Assembly: GCF_000230555.1 (NCBI RefSeq)
Contig: NC_016078.1
Location: 3,247,001-3,311,000, forward strand
Origin: Pelagibacterium halotolerans B2
GTDB lineage: Bacteria > Pseudomonadota > Alphaproteobacteria > Rhizobiales > Devosiaceae
DNA length: 64,000 nucleotides
Direction of reading: 5' to 3'
Under the pieces are notes generated by a model. The model worked only from the letters and a program-made list of their open reading frames with translations, was not told where the DNA came from and searched no databases. Below, piece after piece: positions 8,520 to 17,106 of this stretch. The translations under genes and the position numbers were made by a program. Positions within the stretch are counted from its first letter, which is position 1; every line of letters starts with the position of its first letter.

Positions 8520-8700
8520 ATCATTGCCTCCAGTAGCCGGCCTCTGAATCCACCGAGCCCCCAAACCATGGATTCAGTTGGCCGGCGCCCTTCCCGGCCT
8601 TGCCTCCGGGAAATCCTGGCACCTTTTGAGAGGCTTTGCGTCCTCCAAAATCAAAGCCTCTGGCTCCCCGGTCATCGATATGACACGGGGAGTTTTTCTT
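8520..8700 (+). ncRNA. Candidate small RNA with three hairpins and a terminator
   Basis: The 358-bp gap between DUF2794 and the DUF1223 gene holds a chain of strong hairpins read on the plus strand. They are 8537-8585 (CCGGCC and CTGAATCCA arms with perfect partners), 8591-8612 (TTCCCGG/CCGGGAA), 8629-8661 (10-bp perfect AGAGGCTTTG stem, loop containing TCCTCC) and an intrinsic terminator at 8664-8692 followed by TTTTTCTT. The T-tract direction requires a plus-strand transcript, yet no plus-strand gene lies upstream. The CCTCC in a loop is complementary to Shine-Dalgarno sequences, as in several known alphaproteobacterial sRNAs. The 5' end and promoter are not located. The remainder of the gap (8352-8519) shows nothing clear. 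Confidence 0.5.
8664..8700 (+). terminator. Rho-independent terminator of the candidate small RNA
   Basis: The arms CTCCCCG+GTCAT and ATGAC+CGGGGAG pair around CGAT with a single bulged A, followed by TTTTTCTT. On the minus strand the hairpin has no T-tract, so it is not the terminator of the minus-strand DUF1223 gene. Confidence 0.8.
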
Positions 8701-8709
8701 GTGTCCGCC

Positions 8710-9447
8710 TCAACGAATAAACAATGAAGCGCCCAGGATCCGCCCGGGCAGCGTGCCATTCTTTTCCTGGACGATGATGGCGGCGCCATCCGAATTGGGG
8801 CCAAGGACCTCTTCGAGGGGAATGGTGATCTCCGCGCCTTGAGCGGGATTCCACATGCCGATGGCCTGGCGGGAAGTGACGATATGGGTATAAGGCAGGG
8901 CCTGTCCGGAATTTTCACCGCGTTCGATGGTCACCTCGGCGCGGGCCCTGTAGGGCACCACCCAGACCACGGCGGCTGACAACTCCTGATCGGCCGGGGC
9001 GCTGAAGACGATCGAATCCGGCCCGTTGATTCGCAGGGTGACCGGCAGCAGCGGCGCTGCCTGTTCGATGGCGCGCTCGGCCTCGGCGACGTCCGACCCC
9101 ACAACCGCGCTCTGGCCATTGATGACCATTTGCGGCGTATAAATCCGGTTCTTGCCCCAGCTTTCGGCGTAGCCCTTCTGCAATTCGGTATTGGCCGGCA
9201 GGGCGAAGGTATCCTCCCAGCCGATATAGTCCCAATAGTCGATATGATAGGCCAGGGCGACGATATCCTCACGCGCGCCAAGCTGGGCCAGCAGCCGATC
9301 CGCATCGGGGCACCGGGAACAGCCCTGGCTGGTGAAGAGCTCGACAACCGTATCGGCCTGGTTGCGAATCTCGATGGCGCCGGCCGGCAGCGCGGCAAGG
9401 CACAAAACAACACTGGCAAGACCGAGCCGGAGCGGAGAGGCGTTCAT
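8710..9447 (-). CDS. DUF1223 family secreted thioredoxin-like protein
   Basis: The 245-residue product has an N-terminal signal peptide (cleavage near LPAGA, residue 24) and a thioredoxin-like start VVELFTSQGCSRCPDAD with a CxxC at Cys 43 and 46, the mark of DUF1223 proteins. Conserved features LAYHIDYWDYIGW and YTPQMVINGQ follow. A periplasmic redox role is likely from the CxxC and signal peptide, but no substrate is known. The ATG at 9447 begins the signal peptide. The stop of selO lies 38 bp upstream, so the two may be co-transcribed. Confidence 0.82.
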   Translation of the reverse strand: MNASPLRLGLASVVLCLAALPAGAIEIRNQADTVVELFTSQGCSRCPDADRLLAQLGAREDIVALAYHIDYWDYIGWEDTFALPANTELQKGYAESWGKNRIYTPQMVINGQSAVVGSDVAEAERAIEQAAPLLPVTLRINGPDSIVFSAPADQELSAAVVWVVPYRARAEVTIERGENSGQALPYTHIVTSRQAIGMWNPAQGAEITIPLEEVLGPNSDGAAIIVQEKNGTLPGRILGASLFIR

Positions 9448-9485
9448 GGGCGTGTTTTGTACGCGCTCAAACGCCCCCCCGCCAG

Positions 9486-10931
9486 TCAATTGATGGTGAA
9501 AGTTTCAACCCCGTACGCCCGGCCCATGTCCTCGATCTCCTCGATGGCCGCCGTAAAGCCGGCCCAGTCATCGGCCGCCGCAATCGGCGCCCAGATGGCC
9601 TCGACCTCTTCGATCAGCATGGTGCGCGGTTCGGTCCGCGCGAAATAGGGATGGAAAAGATTGGCGTCGGGCGCGCTTTCATAGGCCGCCAGCAGCGCCT
9701 TGAAGGCGCTGAAGCTTTCACTGTCGTAAAGTGCGGCCTGCGGGCTCGACAGCGCGCGCTTTTCTGAAGCGAACCCTCCGCGCCAGTCGAAAAACACCTG
9801 CTCATAGGCAGGGCGGTCGACGGCCATAAAGGCAAAAAGGGCCGACAGCAGCTCGCCGTCGGCAATCGCACCGCGTGGGATCAAGCCCAGTCGGCCCACG
9901 ATCACTTTCGCAAGCTGGGACTGGAAGGCCGGCCAGAAGCGGTTGAGTTCGGGCTCGAGTTTTTCAACGCTCGAAATCGGAACCAGACATTCTGCCAGTC
10001 GCGTGAGGTTCCAGGCCATCGCATCGGGTTGCCGACCGAACGCGTAAAGGCCAGTCTCGTCGAAATAGGCAGCCGTGAAGCGTGGGTCATAAACCGGCAG
10101 GAAGCGCCAGGGACCGTAATCGAAACTTTCGCCGGTAATGTTGGTGTTGTCGGTGTTGAGCACGCCATGGACGAAGCCTGCCCCGATCCATTGCGCCGTG
10201 ACCCTGGCCACATTTTCGGCCACCGCACCCATGAAAGCCGGAACCCGCGCATCAGGGGGAAGATCGGAAAGCTCTGAATAATAATGCGCGATGCAATGTT
10301 CGACCAACCCGGCCATCCGCGTATAATCCTCGAAATAGTCGAGGCGCTGGAACGTACCGATGCGGATATGAGAGTGCGAAAGGCGGACCAGCACCGAGGA
10401 CCGGGTCGGCGAGGGCTCATCGCCGCGAAACAATGCTTCGCCGGTTTCGATCAGGGAAAAGCTTTTTGAAGTTTCGACCCCGAGCGCTTCGAGCATCGTT
10501 GTGGCCAGCACTTCGCGCACACCACCCTTGAGTGTCAACTTTCCATCGCCACCCCGCGAAAAGGGCGTCACCCCCGACCCCTTGGTGCCGAAATCGCGCA
10601 ACCTGCCGTCGGCAAGATCATACCCTTGAGCAAACAGAAACCCCCGCCCGTCTCCGATATCGGGATTGTAGCTCTGGAACTGGTGGCCGTGATAGCGCAG
10701 CGCGAGGGGGATCTCAAAACTCCCCGGCAAGGGTGCAAACCGCCCGAAATGCTCGACCCACTGGGCATCGGTGAGCCCGTCCAGCCCCATGCGCCCGGCC
10801 CAATGCCGATTGCGGTAACGCAGGACGGCTTGCGGAAAATCGGCGGGACGGGCCGGATCGAAAAAGGCTTCGCCCAATCCCGCGTGTATCGTCGCGCCCC
10901 GAAAGCGCGCGCTGGCGTCGAAATCGCTCAT
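9486..10931 (-). CDS. selO: Protein adenylyltransferase SelO (YdiU)
   Basis: SelO is a pseudokinase-fold enzyme that transfers AMP from ATP to serine, threonine or tyrosine of target proteins, linked to redox homeostasis. The 481-residue protein shows the family blocks YSGHQF-like RYHGHQFQSYNPDIGDGRG, the glycine-rich FGTKGSGVTPFSRGGDGK, LVRLSHSHIRIGTFQ and the active-site region HGVLNTDNTNITGESFDYGP. Length matches bacterial SelO. It shows no frameshift and no missing motif. The DUF1223 gene follows on the same strand. Confidence 0.94.
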   Translation of the reverse strand: MSDFDASARFRGATIHAGLGEAFFDPARPADFPQAVLRYRNRHWAGRMGLDGLTDAQWVEHFGRFAPLPGSFEIPLALRYHGHQFQSYNPDIGDGRGFLFAQGYDLADGRLRDFGTKGSGVTPFSRGGDGKLTLKGGVREVLATTMLEALGVETSKSFSLIETGEALFRGDEPSPTRSSVLVRLSHSHIRIGTFQRLDYFEDYTRMAGLVEHCIAHYYSELSDLPPDARVPAFMGAVAENVARVTAQWIGAGFVHGVLNTDNTNITGESFDYGPWRFLPVYDPRFTAAYFDETGLYAFGRQPDAMAWNLTRLAECLVPISSVEKLEPELNRFWPAFQSQLAKVIVGRLGLIPRGAIADGELLSALFAFMAVDRPAYEQVFFDWRGGFASEKRALSSPQAALYDSESFSAFKALLAAYESAPDANLFHPYFARTEPRTMLIEEVEAIWAPIAAADDWAGFTAAIEEIEDMGRAYGVETFTIN

Positions 10932-10972
10932 GTCAGTCCAACGCCGGCCACCGGTTGAGGTTCACTCATCGA

Positions 10973-11764
10973 CTAGATGGTTTCGAAATGCGCGTAAACC
11001 TCACGAGAGATATCTTCGAGTGCGCCGCGATCGAGGAACCCCGAAATCGCATAGGCCAGCGGGCCGTCGATCCAGCGGAACGTATTGACGCCCGAATCTT
11101 CGGAAAACTGAAATGCCGTGTCGCGGGCGCCGGTATTGCGGGCCATCAGAATCGTGGCCCTGTCGCCCTGGGCGTTTTCATACATCAGCATGGCGCCCGG
11201 CTTTCCCCCGATGGGCAACAGCCGCCCACCGACAAGCTCGAACCCCAGATCGGCGAGGCTGGGCGCGGTGAAGGGCTTTTCGATGCGGTTGCCCAGCCAG
11301 TTGACCAGATGGTCGCGCTCGGATGCATCCACTTCGACCGGATGACGCACTTCGCGGACATAGGTCAAAAAAACATCCCGCGCCGCCATTTCGAGCCACG
11401 CCGATTCCATTTCGGCCAACTGGGCTTGCGGCGGTTGCATCCAGAGCCCACGGGCCAGATAGCCCGAGCCCCCACCAAGCCCGAACGCGATAACCAGCGC
11501 CGCGGCAATTGCCGGCCAGCCGCCCAAACGTGCCACGGGCCAACGGGTGGAGGGGGGGAGGTCGGACATGTCTCCATATCCATAGGCCGAAAGAAGCTCG
11601 GATAGCGCAGCATCATTGGTACGCCAGGTCTCCACCTCGTCGGAAAGCTCAGTGTTGGCGTCCAGATGGGCCCGAACCTGCGCACTGCGTTCCGCATCGA
11701 GCCTGTCATCGACAAAGGCATGCAGTTCATCCTCCGATACTGGTTTGCCGTTTTCACTGTTCAT
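10973..11764 (-). CDS. Membrane-anchored anti-sigma factor
   Basis: The 263-residue product has a cytoplasmic N-terminal part beginning MNSENGKPVSEDELHAFVDD, which resembles anti-sigma domains that bind ECF sigma factors, then one membrane segment at about residues 81-102, and a periplasmic C-terminal domain. There is no HxxxCxxC zinc motif, so it is not a ZAS type with zinc. The gene starts 12 bp after the ECF sigma factor stop, the standard arrangement for a sigma/anti-sigma pair. The signal sensed outside the cytoplasm is unknown. Confidence 0.82.
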   Translation of the reverse strand: MNSENGKPVSEDELHAFVDDRLDAERSAQVRAHLDANTELSDEVETWRTNDAALSELLSAYGYGDMSDLPPSTRWPVARLGGWPAIAAALVIAFGLGGGSGYLARGLWMQPPQAQLAEMESAWLEMAARDVFLTYVREVRHPVEVDASERDHLVNWLGNRIEKPFTAPSLADLGFELVGGRLLPIGGKPGAMLMYENAQGDRATILMARNTGARDTAFQFSEDSGVNTFRWIDGPLAYAISGFLDRGALEDISREVYAHFETI

Positions 11765-11776
11765 GGGCGTGCGACA

Positions 11777-12310
11777 TCATCGGTTCGAAAGGGAGGTTAT
11801 GGATTTGTGGGCCAACAATTCGCTCAATTGCCGGCGGGCACGCGACAGCCGCGACATCACTGTTCCGATCGGCAGGTCCAGGATCTGGGCGACTTCGGCA
11901 TAGGCGCATCCTTCGATGGCGACAAGCAACAGAACCGCGCGCGCCTCCGGGTTGAGCGTATCGAGCGCGCGCATCAACGTATTGTGCAGCAATGGGTCGG
12001 GCGCCGGCGCATCGTCGGACACGGCCAGGTCCTCACCTATCGGTTGCAGCAGGGGCTGTCGCGCCCTTGTTCTCAGCCGGTTGCGGTTGAGGTTGGTCAT
12101 TATGGCATAGAGCCAGCTCTTGCCATTCTCTCCCCGCCATTGCCTCTGGTTCTCGACGGCGCGCAACAGCGTTGTCTGGAGGAGGTCTTCGGCCTCTTCC
12201 CGACTGCCCGCAAGTCCGTGGGCATAGCGCCTGAGCGCCGGCAGATGGATCAAGAGCGCGTCACGCATGCGATTGTCCCGGCACAGCTCCACCAGAGCCG
12301 CGCCGGGCAT
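11777..12310 (-). CDS. ECF-type RNA polymerase sigma factor
   Basis: The 177-residue protein has sigma region 2 (LRRYAHGLAGSREEAEDLLQ, then SWLYAIMTNLNRNRLR) and sigma region 4 (LNPEARAVLLLVAIEGCAYA followed by a helix-turn-helix with GTVMSRLSRARRQL). Such factors direct RNA polymerase to a small regulon and are held by the anti-sigma factor encoded next to them. The ATG at 12310 lies 7 bp after the stop of the upstream secreted-repeat gene; a start 48 bp further upstream would overlap that gene. Translational coupling across the three genes is likely. Confidence 0.88.
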   Translation of the reverse strand: MPGAALVELCRDNRMRDALLIHLPALRRYAHGLAGSREEAEDLLQTTLLRAVENQRQWRGENGKSWLYAIMTNLNRNRLRTRARQPLLQPIGEDLAVSDDAPAPDPLLHNTLMRALDTLNPEARAVLLLVAIEGCAYAEVAQILDLPIGTVMSRLSRARRQLSELLAHKSITSLSNR

Positions 12311-12317
12311 CTTAGCA

Positions 12318-12707
12318 TCAGGGGCGTGCCACGTCCCAATTGCCGCCAACGCCATCACCGGACGTCATTCCGGGTTCCGTATCATTGATCCAGTAGTAAA
12401 GCGGCATGCCATCCTTGGCCCAGATCATGGTGCCGTCAGTGCGCTCCACGATCGAATAGGGCTCTTCGGCCATGGCACCTTCCTCCGCGAAGAAGGGCGG
12501 CCAGTTGACGGCGCACTGCTCATAGCAATTGGAGACGCCCGGCTCGTCATTGGCGAAGGTGTAGAGCACCATGCCTTCGGAATCGGCGATCACCTCGCCG
12601 ATATCGGTTTCCAATGTCTGGACGTCAGGGGCGGCAAACGCCGCGCCGGCGGTAAGAACAAGAGCAGCCGCGCCGGTGGCCAGCGAAGCGAAGAGTCGGA
12701 AAGTCAT
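12318..12707 (-). CDS. Secreted repeat (COG4315/PF03640-type) protein
   Basis: The 129-residue product has a signal peptide ending near residue 26 and two PF03640-like repeats. The first carries the diagnostic MVLYTFANDEPGVSNCYEQC...NWPP pattern with cysteines at 61 and 65; the second reads MIWAKDGMPLYYWINDTEPG. The molecular role of this family is unknown. It is the first gene of a unit with the ECF sigma factor and anti-sigma factor, so it is either a target of, or an accessory to, that stress circuit. The ATG at 12707 begins the signal peptide. Confidence 0.82.
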   Translation of the reverse strand: MTFRLFASLATGAAALVLTAGAAFAAPDVQTLETDIGEVIADSEGMVLYTFANDEPGVSNCYEQCAVNWPPFFAEEGAMAEEPYSIVERTDGTMIWAKDGMPLYYWINDTEPGMTSGDGVGGNWDVARP

Positions 12708-12800
12708 TACGATGTCTCCCTTGGTGCATGACGGGGCAAATGCGCCCAGCGCACGCCCCCACATTTGTTAGACACCAGTGGCCGCCGATTTATTCCCGCT

Positions 12801-12836
12801 GCAAACAAAAAAGCCCGGCCATCACGGCCGGGCTTT
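12801..12836 (-). terminator. Rho-independent terminator after rplS
   Basis: On the minus strand a perfect 11-bp stem AAAGCCCGGCC/GGCCGGGCTTT with a 5-nt loop is followed by TTTTGTTTGC. It lies 25 bp after the rplS stop and closes the ffh-rpsP-rimM-trmD-rplS operon. Confidence 0.92.
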
Positions 12837-12861
12837 AGCGATATTGGGGAAAAAGACGGGC

Positions 12862-13428
12862 TTATTCGCCCTTGTTCTCTTCAGCGGGAGCTTCGGCAGC
12901 GGCTGCGGCCTCTGCAGCAGCAGCTTCCTCGGCAGCCTTCTTTTCGGCTGCTTCCTGCGCGGCCAGTTCAGCGGCCAGAGCCTCGGCGGCGGCGACCTTT
13001 TCGGCCTCGCGCGCGGCGCGGGCTTCGACGGCGGCCTGACGCTCATCGGCCTCGATCTTCTTGGTGCGGGCATTGGTCGATTCAAAGATACGAGCCGACT
13101 TGCCGCGACGATCGCGCAGATAATAGAGCTTGGCGCGCCGGACCTTACCGCGCTTGAGGATCTCGATGCGGTCGATCATCGGGGAGTGAACGGGGAACAC
13201 GCGTTCCACGCCTTCGCCATACGAGATCTTGCGGACGGTGAAGCTTTCCATCAGCCCACCGCCGGTGCGGGCGATCACGACGCCTTCATAGGCCTGAAGG
13301 CGTTCTTTTTCGCCTTCGCGGATCTTGACCCAGACCTTGACGGTATCGCCATGGGAGAATTCGGGAACCGCACGCTTTGCAACGAGCGCTTCGAGCTGCT
13401 CTTTTTCGAGCTGCTGGATAATGTTCAT
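12862..13428 (-). CDS. rplS: 50S ribosomal protein L19 with long Ala/Glu tail
   Basis: L19 sits at the interface of the ribosomal subunits. The conserved part is residues 1 to about 125 ([46 protein letters not shown]). A further 60 or so residues form a low-complexity tail rich in Ala, Glu and Lys, ending [11 protein letters not shown], so the protein is 188 residues against about 115-125 in most bacteria. Tails of this style occur in other Hyphomicrobiales. It is the last gene of the ffh operon, followed by a strong terminator. Confidence 0.95.
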   Translation of the reverse strand: MNIIQQLEKEQLEALVAKRAVPEFSHGDTVKVWVKIREGEKERLQAYEGVVIARTGGGLMESFTVRKISYGEGVERVFPVHSPMIDRIEILKRGKVRRAKLYYLRDRRGKSARIFESTNARTKKIEADERQAAVEARAAREAEKVAAAEALAAELAAQEAAEKKAAEEAAAAEAAAAAEAPAEENKGE

Positions 13429-13543
13429 TTCGTTTTCCGTTCTATCTTTTCAAAGGAGCCCTTTTTGGGCCCGGTCTTGTTTGGACGGCGGGATGTGCTC
13501 ATCCCATAGTCGAGCGCGCTATACACGCCATGCGCCCCGGAGT

Positions 13544-14242
13544 CTAGGACTTTTGGGTGTAGAGTTCCCACAGGTCGGGGCGTCTTTGTCGGGTGAGGGC
13601 TTCCGATTGTTCGCGCCGCCATTTTTCGATCCGGCCATGATCGCCGGACGTCAGGATTTCGGGAATGTCGCGGCCCTCGAAACTCTGGGGGCGGGTGTAG
13701 TGCGGATATTCGAGCAGGCCGTTTTCAAAGCTCTCGTCCGCATGGCTCTCCGCCGCGCCCAAAACCCCCGGCAAGAGCCGCACCACGGCTTCGAGCAGCA
13801 CCATGGCGGCCACTTCGCCGCCGGCCAGCACATAATCGCCGATCGAAATCTCTTCGAGATTGCGCGCATCGATGACCCGCTGGTCGATGCCTTCGAAGCG
13901 CCCACAGACGACCACAGCGCCCGGACCCTGAGCCAGTTCGCGCACCCGCTGCTGGGTAAGCGGAGCACCGCGCGGGCTCATCAGGATTTTCGGGCGCGGA
14001 TCACCATTAGGCGCGACATCATCGAGCGCCGCGGCCAGAATATCGGACCGCAGCACCATACCCGCGCCGCCGCCCGAGGGCGTATCGTCGACGGTGCGAT
14101 GCTTGTCGCCGGCATAATCGCGCAAAAAATGCGTTTCGAGCGACCATGCCCCCTTTTCCATGCCGCGCCCGATGACCGAAGCGCCGAGCGGACCGGGAAA
14201 AAGGTCAGGGAACAGCGTTATGACCGAAGCGCGAAAGCTCAT
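13544..14242 (-). CDS. trmD: tRNA (guanine(37)-N1)-methyltransferase TrmD
   Basis: TrmD makes m1G37 in tRNAs that read CNN codons, guarding the reading frame. The 232-residue product starts [20 protein letters not shown], has the SAM-knot region [32 protein letters not shown] [14 protein letters not shown] and [13 protein letters not shown]. The ATG at 14242 overlaps the rimM stop as ATGA, which supports this start over one further upstream. Confidence 0.96.
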   Translation of the reverse strand: MSFRASVITLFPDLFPGPLGASVIGRGMEKGAWSLETHFLRDYAGDKHRTVDDTPSGGGAGMVLRSDILAAALDDVAPNGDPRPKILMSPRGAPLTQQRVRELAQGPGAVVVCGRFEGIDQRVIDARNLEEISIGDYVLAGGEVAAMVLLEAVVRLLPGVLGAAESHADESFENGLLEYPHYTRPQSFEGRDIPEILTSGDHGRIEKWRREQSEALTRQRRPDLWELYTQKS

Positions 14243-14793
14243 CGGCTTTCGTCCGGCTCGACATCTTCGGGATCGCGCGGCGTATCCTCGAGCCATCCCT
14301 CGGGCGGAATGGCGATAACATAACCATCGGCGATGTGGAGCTCGGGAACGACCGTTTTGGTGAACGGCAGATAGACCGATTTGCGCGTTTCAGCGAGCTT
14401 GATGTCCAACAGATCGTCGGAGCCGAAATTTTCGATGGCCGAAACGGTGCCCAATACTGCGCCGTCGACAAGCCGCACTTCGAGTCCGATCAGATCGGCA
14501 TAATAGAATTCGTCTTCGTCCGGCTCGTCGAGCCGATCGCGGCTGACATAGAGAGAAACGCCGTTGAGCTTTTCGGCATCGTTGCGGTCGGTGACATCTT
14601 TGAGCGTCGCGACGACGACGTTTTTGGCCAGCCGTGCCTTGGCAATCGAGATCGACAGTCCCGGACGGTCGGTTTCGAGCGGGTCGTAATCGGCGATGGC
14701 CAGGGGGTCCTCGGTGAACGCCGTGATGCGCACCTCCCCCTTTATCCCATGGGCCGCTCCGATGCGGCCCATGAGAATGAGGTTTTCAGGCAT
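14239..14793 (-). CDS. rimM: Ribosome maturation factor RimM
   Basis: RimM binds S19 and helps 30S subunit assembly. The 184-residue protein begins [21 protein letters not shown], the RimM N-terminal beta-barrel signature, and has the PRC-barrel region with [12 protein letters not shown] and [18 protein letters not shown] at 14808, closer to the rpsP stop, is a possible alternative start adding five residues; neither has a convincing Shine-Dalgarno sequence. It lies between rpsP and trmD as in most bacteria and overlaps trmD by 4 bp. Confidence 0.93.
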   Translation of the reverse strand: MPENLILMGRIGAAHGIKGEVRITAFTEDPLAIADYDPLETDRPGLSISIAKARLAKNVVVATLKDVTDRNDAEKLNGVSLYVSRDRLDEPDEDEFYYADLIGLEVRLVDGAVLGTVSAIENFGSDDLLDIKLAETRKSVYLPFTKTVVPELHIADGYVIAIPPEGWLEDTPRDPEDVEPDESR

Positions 14794-14813
14794 TTTGCGC
14801 CCGGTCACCGAAC

Positions 14814-15233
14814 TTACTCGGCGGTCGCTTCTTCAGCAGCGGGAGCCTCTTCGGCAGGGGCTTCCTCAGCCGGAGCTGCGGCAGCCTCTTTGGCGGCTTC
14901 CTCAGCGGCCTTCTTTTCCTCGAGGCGTTCAAGCGCCTTGGCGCCCGGCTTTGCCTTGTTGGGGTTGTTCTTGGCGGTCCGCTTCAAAAGGCCCGCGGCA
15001 TCAAGGAAACGCTCGACGCGATCGGTCGGCTGGGCACCGCTCTGCAGCCAGTAGGTGGCGCGCTCGATATCAAGCACGACGCGCTTTTCGTCGCCCTTTT
15101 CGAGCATGGGGTTGTACGAACCGATGCGCTCGATGACGCGGCCGTCACGCGGGGCGCGCACGTCGGCAATGACGACGTGGTAGTAAGGGCGTTTCTTGGA
15201 GCCGGCGCGAGCCAGGCGGATCTTGGTAGCCAT
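14814..15233 (-). CDS. rpsP: 30S ribosomal protein S16 with Ala/Glu tail
   Basis: S16 is needed for 30S assembly. Residues 1 to about 85 are conserved ([26 protein letters not shown], shown here in part, and RIGSYNPML). The rest, to residue 139, is a charged and alanine-rich tail ending [12 protein letters not shown], so it is longer than the common 80-90 residue form. The tail resembles that on L19 at the other end of the same operon. It is preceded by ffh after 39 bp. Confidence 0.95.
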   Translation of the reverse strand: MATKIRLARAGSKKRPYYHVVIADVRAPRDGRVIERIGSYNPMLEKGDEKRVVLDIERATYWLQSGAQPTDRVERFLDAAGLLKRTAKNNPNKAKPGAKALERLEEKKAAEEAAKEAAAAPAEEAPAEEAPAAEEATAE

Positions 15234-15272
15234 GGTGTCTTTGTCTTTCTGCTTGGATAGAATTTAAGTCGG

Positions 15273-16820
15273 TTACTTCTTTTTGCCCGGCAATCCGGGC
15301 AGTCCCGGAAGCCCCGGGAATTTCGAGCCGCCAAGTCCGGGAAGGCCGGGCATTCCACTCCCCCCCTGCTTGACCAGCTTGGAAAAATCATCGGGCAGCT
15401 TGGAAGGATCGCCCCCCATCTGCTTTGTCATCTGTTCGATCTGGGCCGGGTCCATGTCGGGCATTCCGCCCATCATCTGCTTGCCCATGCCCCCGAACAT
15501 GCCGGCCAGACCGCCCGGTCCGCCGCGCGAGACCTTTTTCATCATGTCCGCCATCTGGCGATGCATCTTGATGAGCTTGTTGATTTCGGAAACTTCGACA
15601 CCCGAACCCGCCGCAATGCGCTTGCGGCGCGACGCGTTGAGCAAATCGGGCTTTTCGCGTTCCTTTTTGGTCATCGACTGGATGATGGCCACCTGGCGAT
15701 CGAACACCTTGTCGTCGGTGCGGCCATTGGGCAGGTTCTTGGCCATATTGCCCATGCCCGGCATCATCTTCATGAGCGAGGCCATGCCGCCCATCTTTTT
15801 CATCTGCAAAAGCTGGCCCATGAGGTCGTCGAGATCAAACTGACCCTTCTTGAGCTTCTTGGCCATTTTCTGGGCGTCTTCGGCGGTGACGTTCGCCGCG
15901 GCCTTTTCGACCAGCGAGACGATGTCGCCCATGCCCAGAATGCGATCCGCGATACGGCTGGGATGGAAATCTTCCAGCGCGTCCATTTTTTCGCCGACAC
16001 CGATCAGCTTGATCGGCTTGCCGGTCGCGGCTCGCATGGAAAGCGCAGCACCGCCGCGCCCGTCACCATCGACACGGGTCAGAACGATACCGGTGATATC
16101 GACGCGCGCATCGAACGATCGCGCCAGGTTGACGGCGTCCTGACCGGTCAGGCTGTCGGCGACCAAAAGGATTTCATGCGGATTGGAGACGCGCTTGATC
16201 TCGGCGGTCTCTTCCATCAGCTCTTCGTCGATATGGGTGCGGCCCGCCGTATCGAGCATGACGACGTCATAGCCACCGGTCCGAGCGGTTGAAATCGCGC
16301 GCTTGGCGATCTCGACCGCTGACTGGTTGGGGACGATCTCGAGCACATCGACCCCGATCTGGCCGCCCAGCGTCTTGAGCTGCTCCATGGCGGCAGGACG
16401 GCGCGTATCGAGCGACGCGAGCAGGACGCGCTTATTCTGCTTGTCCTTTAACCGCTTGGCGATCTTGCCGGTGGTGGTGGTCTTGCCCGAGCCCTGCAGG
16501 CCGACCATGAGGATCGGCACCGGCGATGGGGCGTTGAGCGAAATGGGCGAGGCCTCCTCGCCCAGGACCGCCACCAGTTCGTCATGGACGATCTTGATGA
16601 CCTGCTGGCCGGGCTTTACCGAGCGGGTGACTTCGGCGCCCACGGCGCGCGCGCCGACCTGTTCAGTAAAGGCGCGCACCACTTCGAGCGAAACGTCGGC
16701 CTCGATCAGCGCGCGGCGGACTTCGCGCAGCGCCGCTTGCACATCTGCTTCGCTCAGCGCACCTCTTCCGGTGATCCCGGAAAAGATCTTGCCCAGGCGG
16801 TCTGACAGGCTTTCAAACAT
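15273..16820 (-). CDS. ffh: Signal recognition particle protein Ffh
   Basis: Ffh is the GTPase of the signal recognition particle that brings nascent inner-membrane proteins to FtsY (encoded at 19229). The 515-residue protein has the N domain (MFESLSDRLGKIFSGITGRG), the G domain with P-loop GLQGSGKTTT near residue 107, DTAGRTHIDEELM and TRVDGDGRGGAAL, and a methionine-rich M domain. The C-terminus is a Gly/Pro/Leu/Met-rich repeat ending LPGLPGLPGKKK. It is the first gene of the operon and has a well-formed promoter at 16987-17015. Confidence 0.97.
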   Translation of the reverse strand: MFESLSDRLGKIFSGITGRGALSEADVQAALREVRRALIEADVSLEVVRAFTEQVGARAVGAEVTRSVKPGQQVIKIVHDELVAVLGEEASPISLNAPSPVPILMVGLQGSGKTTTTGKIAKRLKDKQNKRVLLASLDTRRPAAMEQLKTLGGQIGVDVLEIVPNQSAVEIAKRAISTARTGGYDVVMLDTAGRTHIDEELMEETAEIKRVSNPHEILLVADSLTGQDAVNLARSFDARVDITGIVLTRVDGDGRGGAALSMRAATGKPIKLIGVGEKMDALEDFHPSRIADRILGMGDIVSLVEKAAANVTAEDAQKMAKKLKKGQFDLDDLMGQLLQMKKMGGMASLMKMMPGMGNMAKNLPNGRTDDKVFDRQVAIIQSMTKKEREKPDLLNASRRKRIAAGSGVEVSEINKLIKMHRQMADMMKKVSRGGPGGLAGMFGGMGKQMMGGMPDMDPAQIEQMTKQMGGDPSKLPDDFSKLVKQGGSGMPGLPGLGGSKFPGLPGLPGLPGKKK

Positions 16821-16986
16821 ACTTCGCTCATTTCGTTCGTGTCAGGATAGATGCGAATATGGGTCCCAACCGGCCAAATGCAAAATACACCCGCGGGCGC
16901 AACGCGCTGGCGGATGTTGACCGGAAACCTCTCGGGTTGCCTAGTGACTCGCAAATCCATCGTTTCTGACAGAAGGTCGAGGCGGC

Positions 16987-17015
16987 TTATAAGCAGGCAG
17001 GCGAGCGGAGTCAAT
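16987..17015 (-). promoter_or_regulatory. Housekeeping promoter of the ffh-rplS operon
   Basis: On the minus strand TTGACT (17015-17010) and TATAAG (16992-16987) are separated by 17 bp, close to the sigma-70 consensus. The start of ffh lies about 165 bp downstream, leaving a long leader. The 286-bp gap to dapF holds this promoter and must also hold the divergent dapF promoter; a TATAAG at 17064-17069 on the plus strand is a possible -10 element without a good -35. Confidence 0.75.
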
Positions 17016-17106
17016 TGCAGCACGATCGGGTGCAAAGGTGGAAATCGCAAGACTTTTGCGCCATATAAGCCAAAGATGACACTTGGTTGAGCCGAAAAGC
17101 CCGAAA

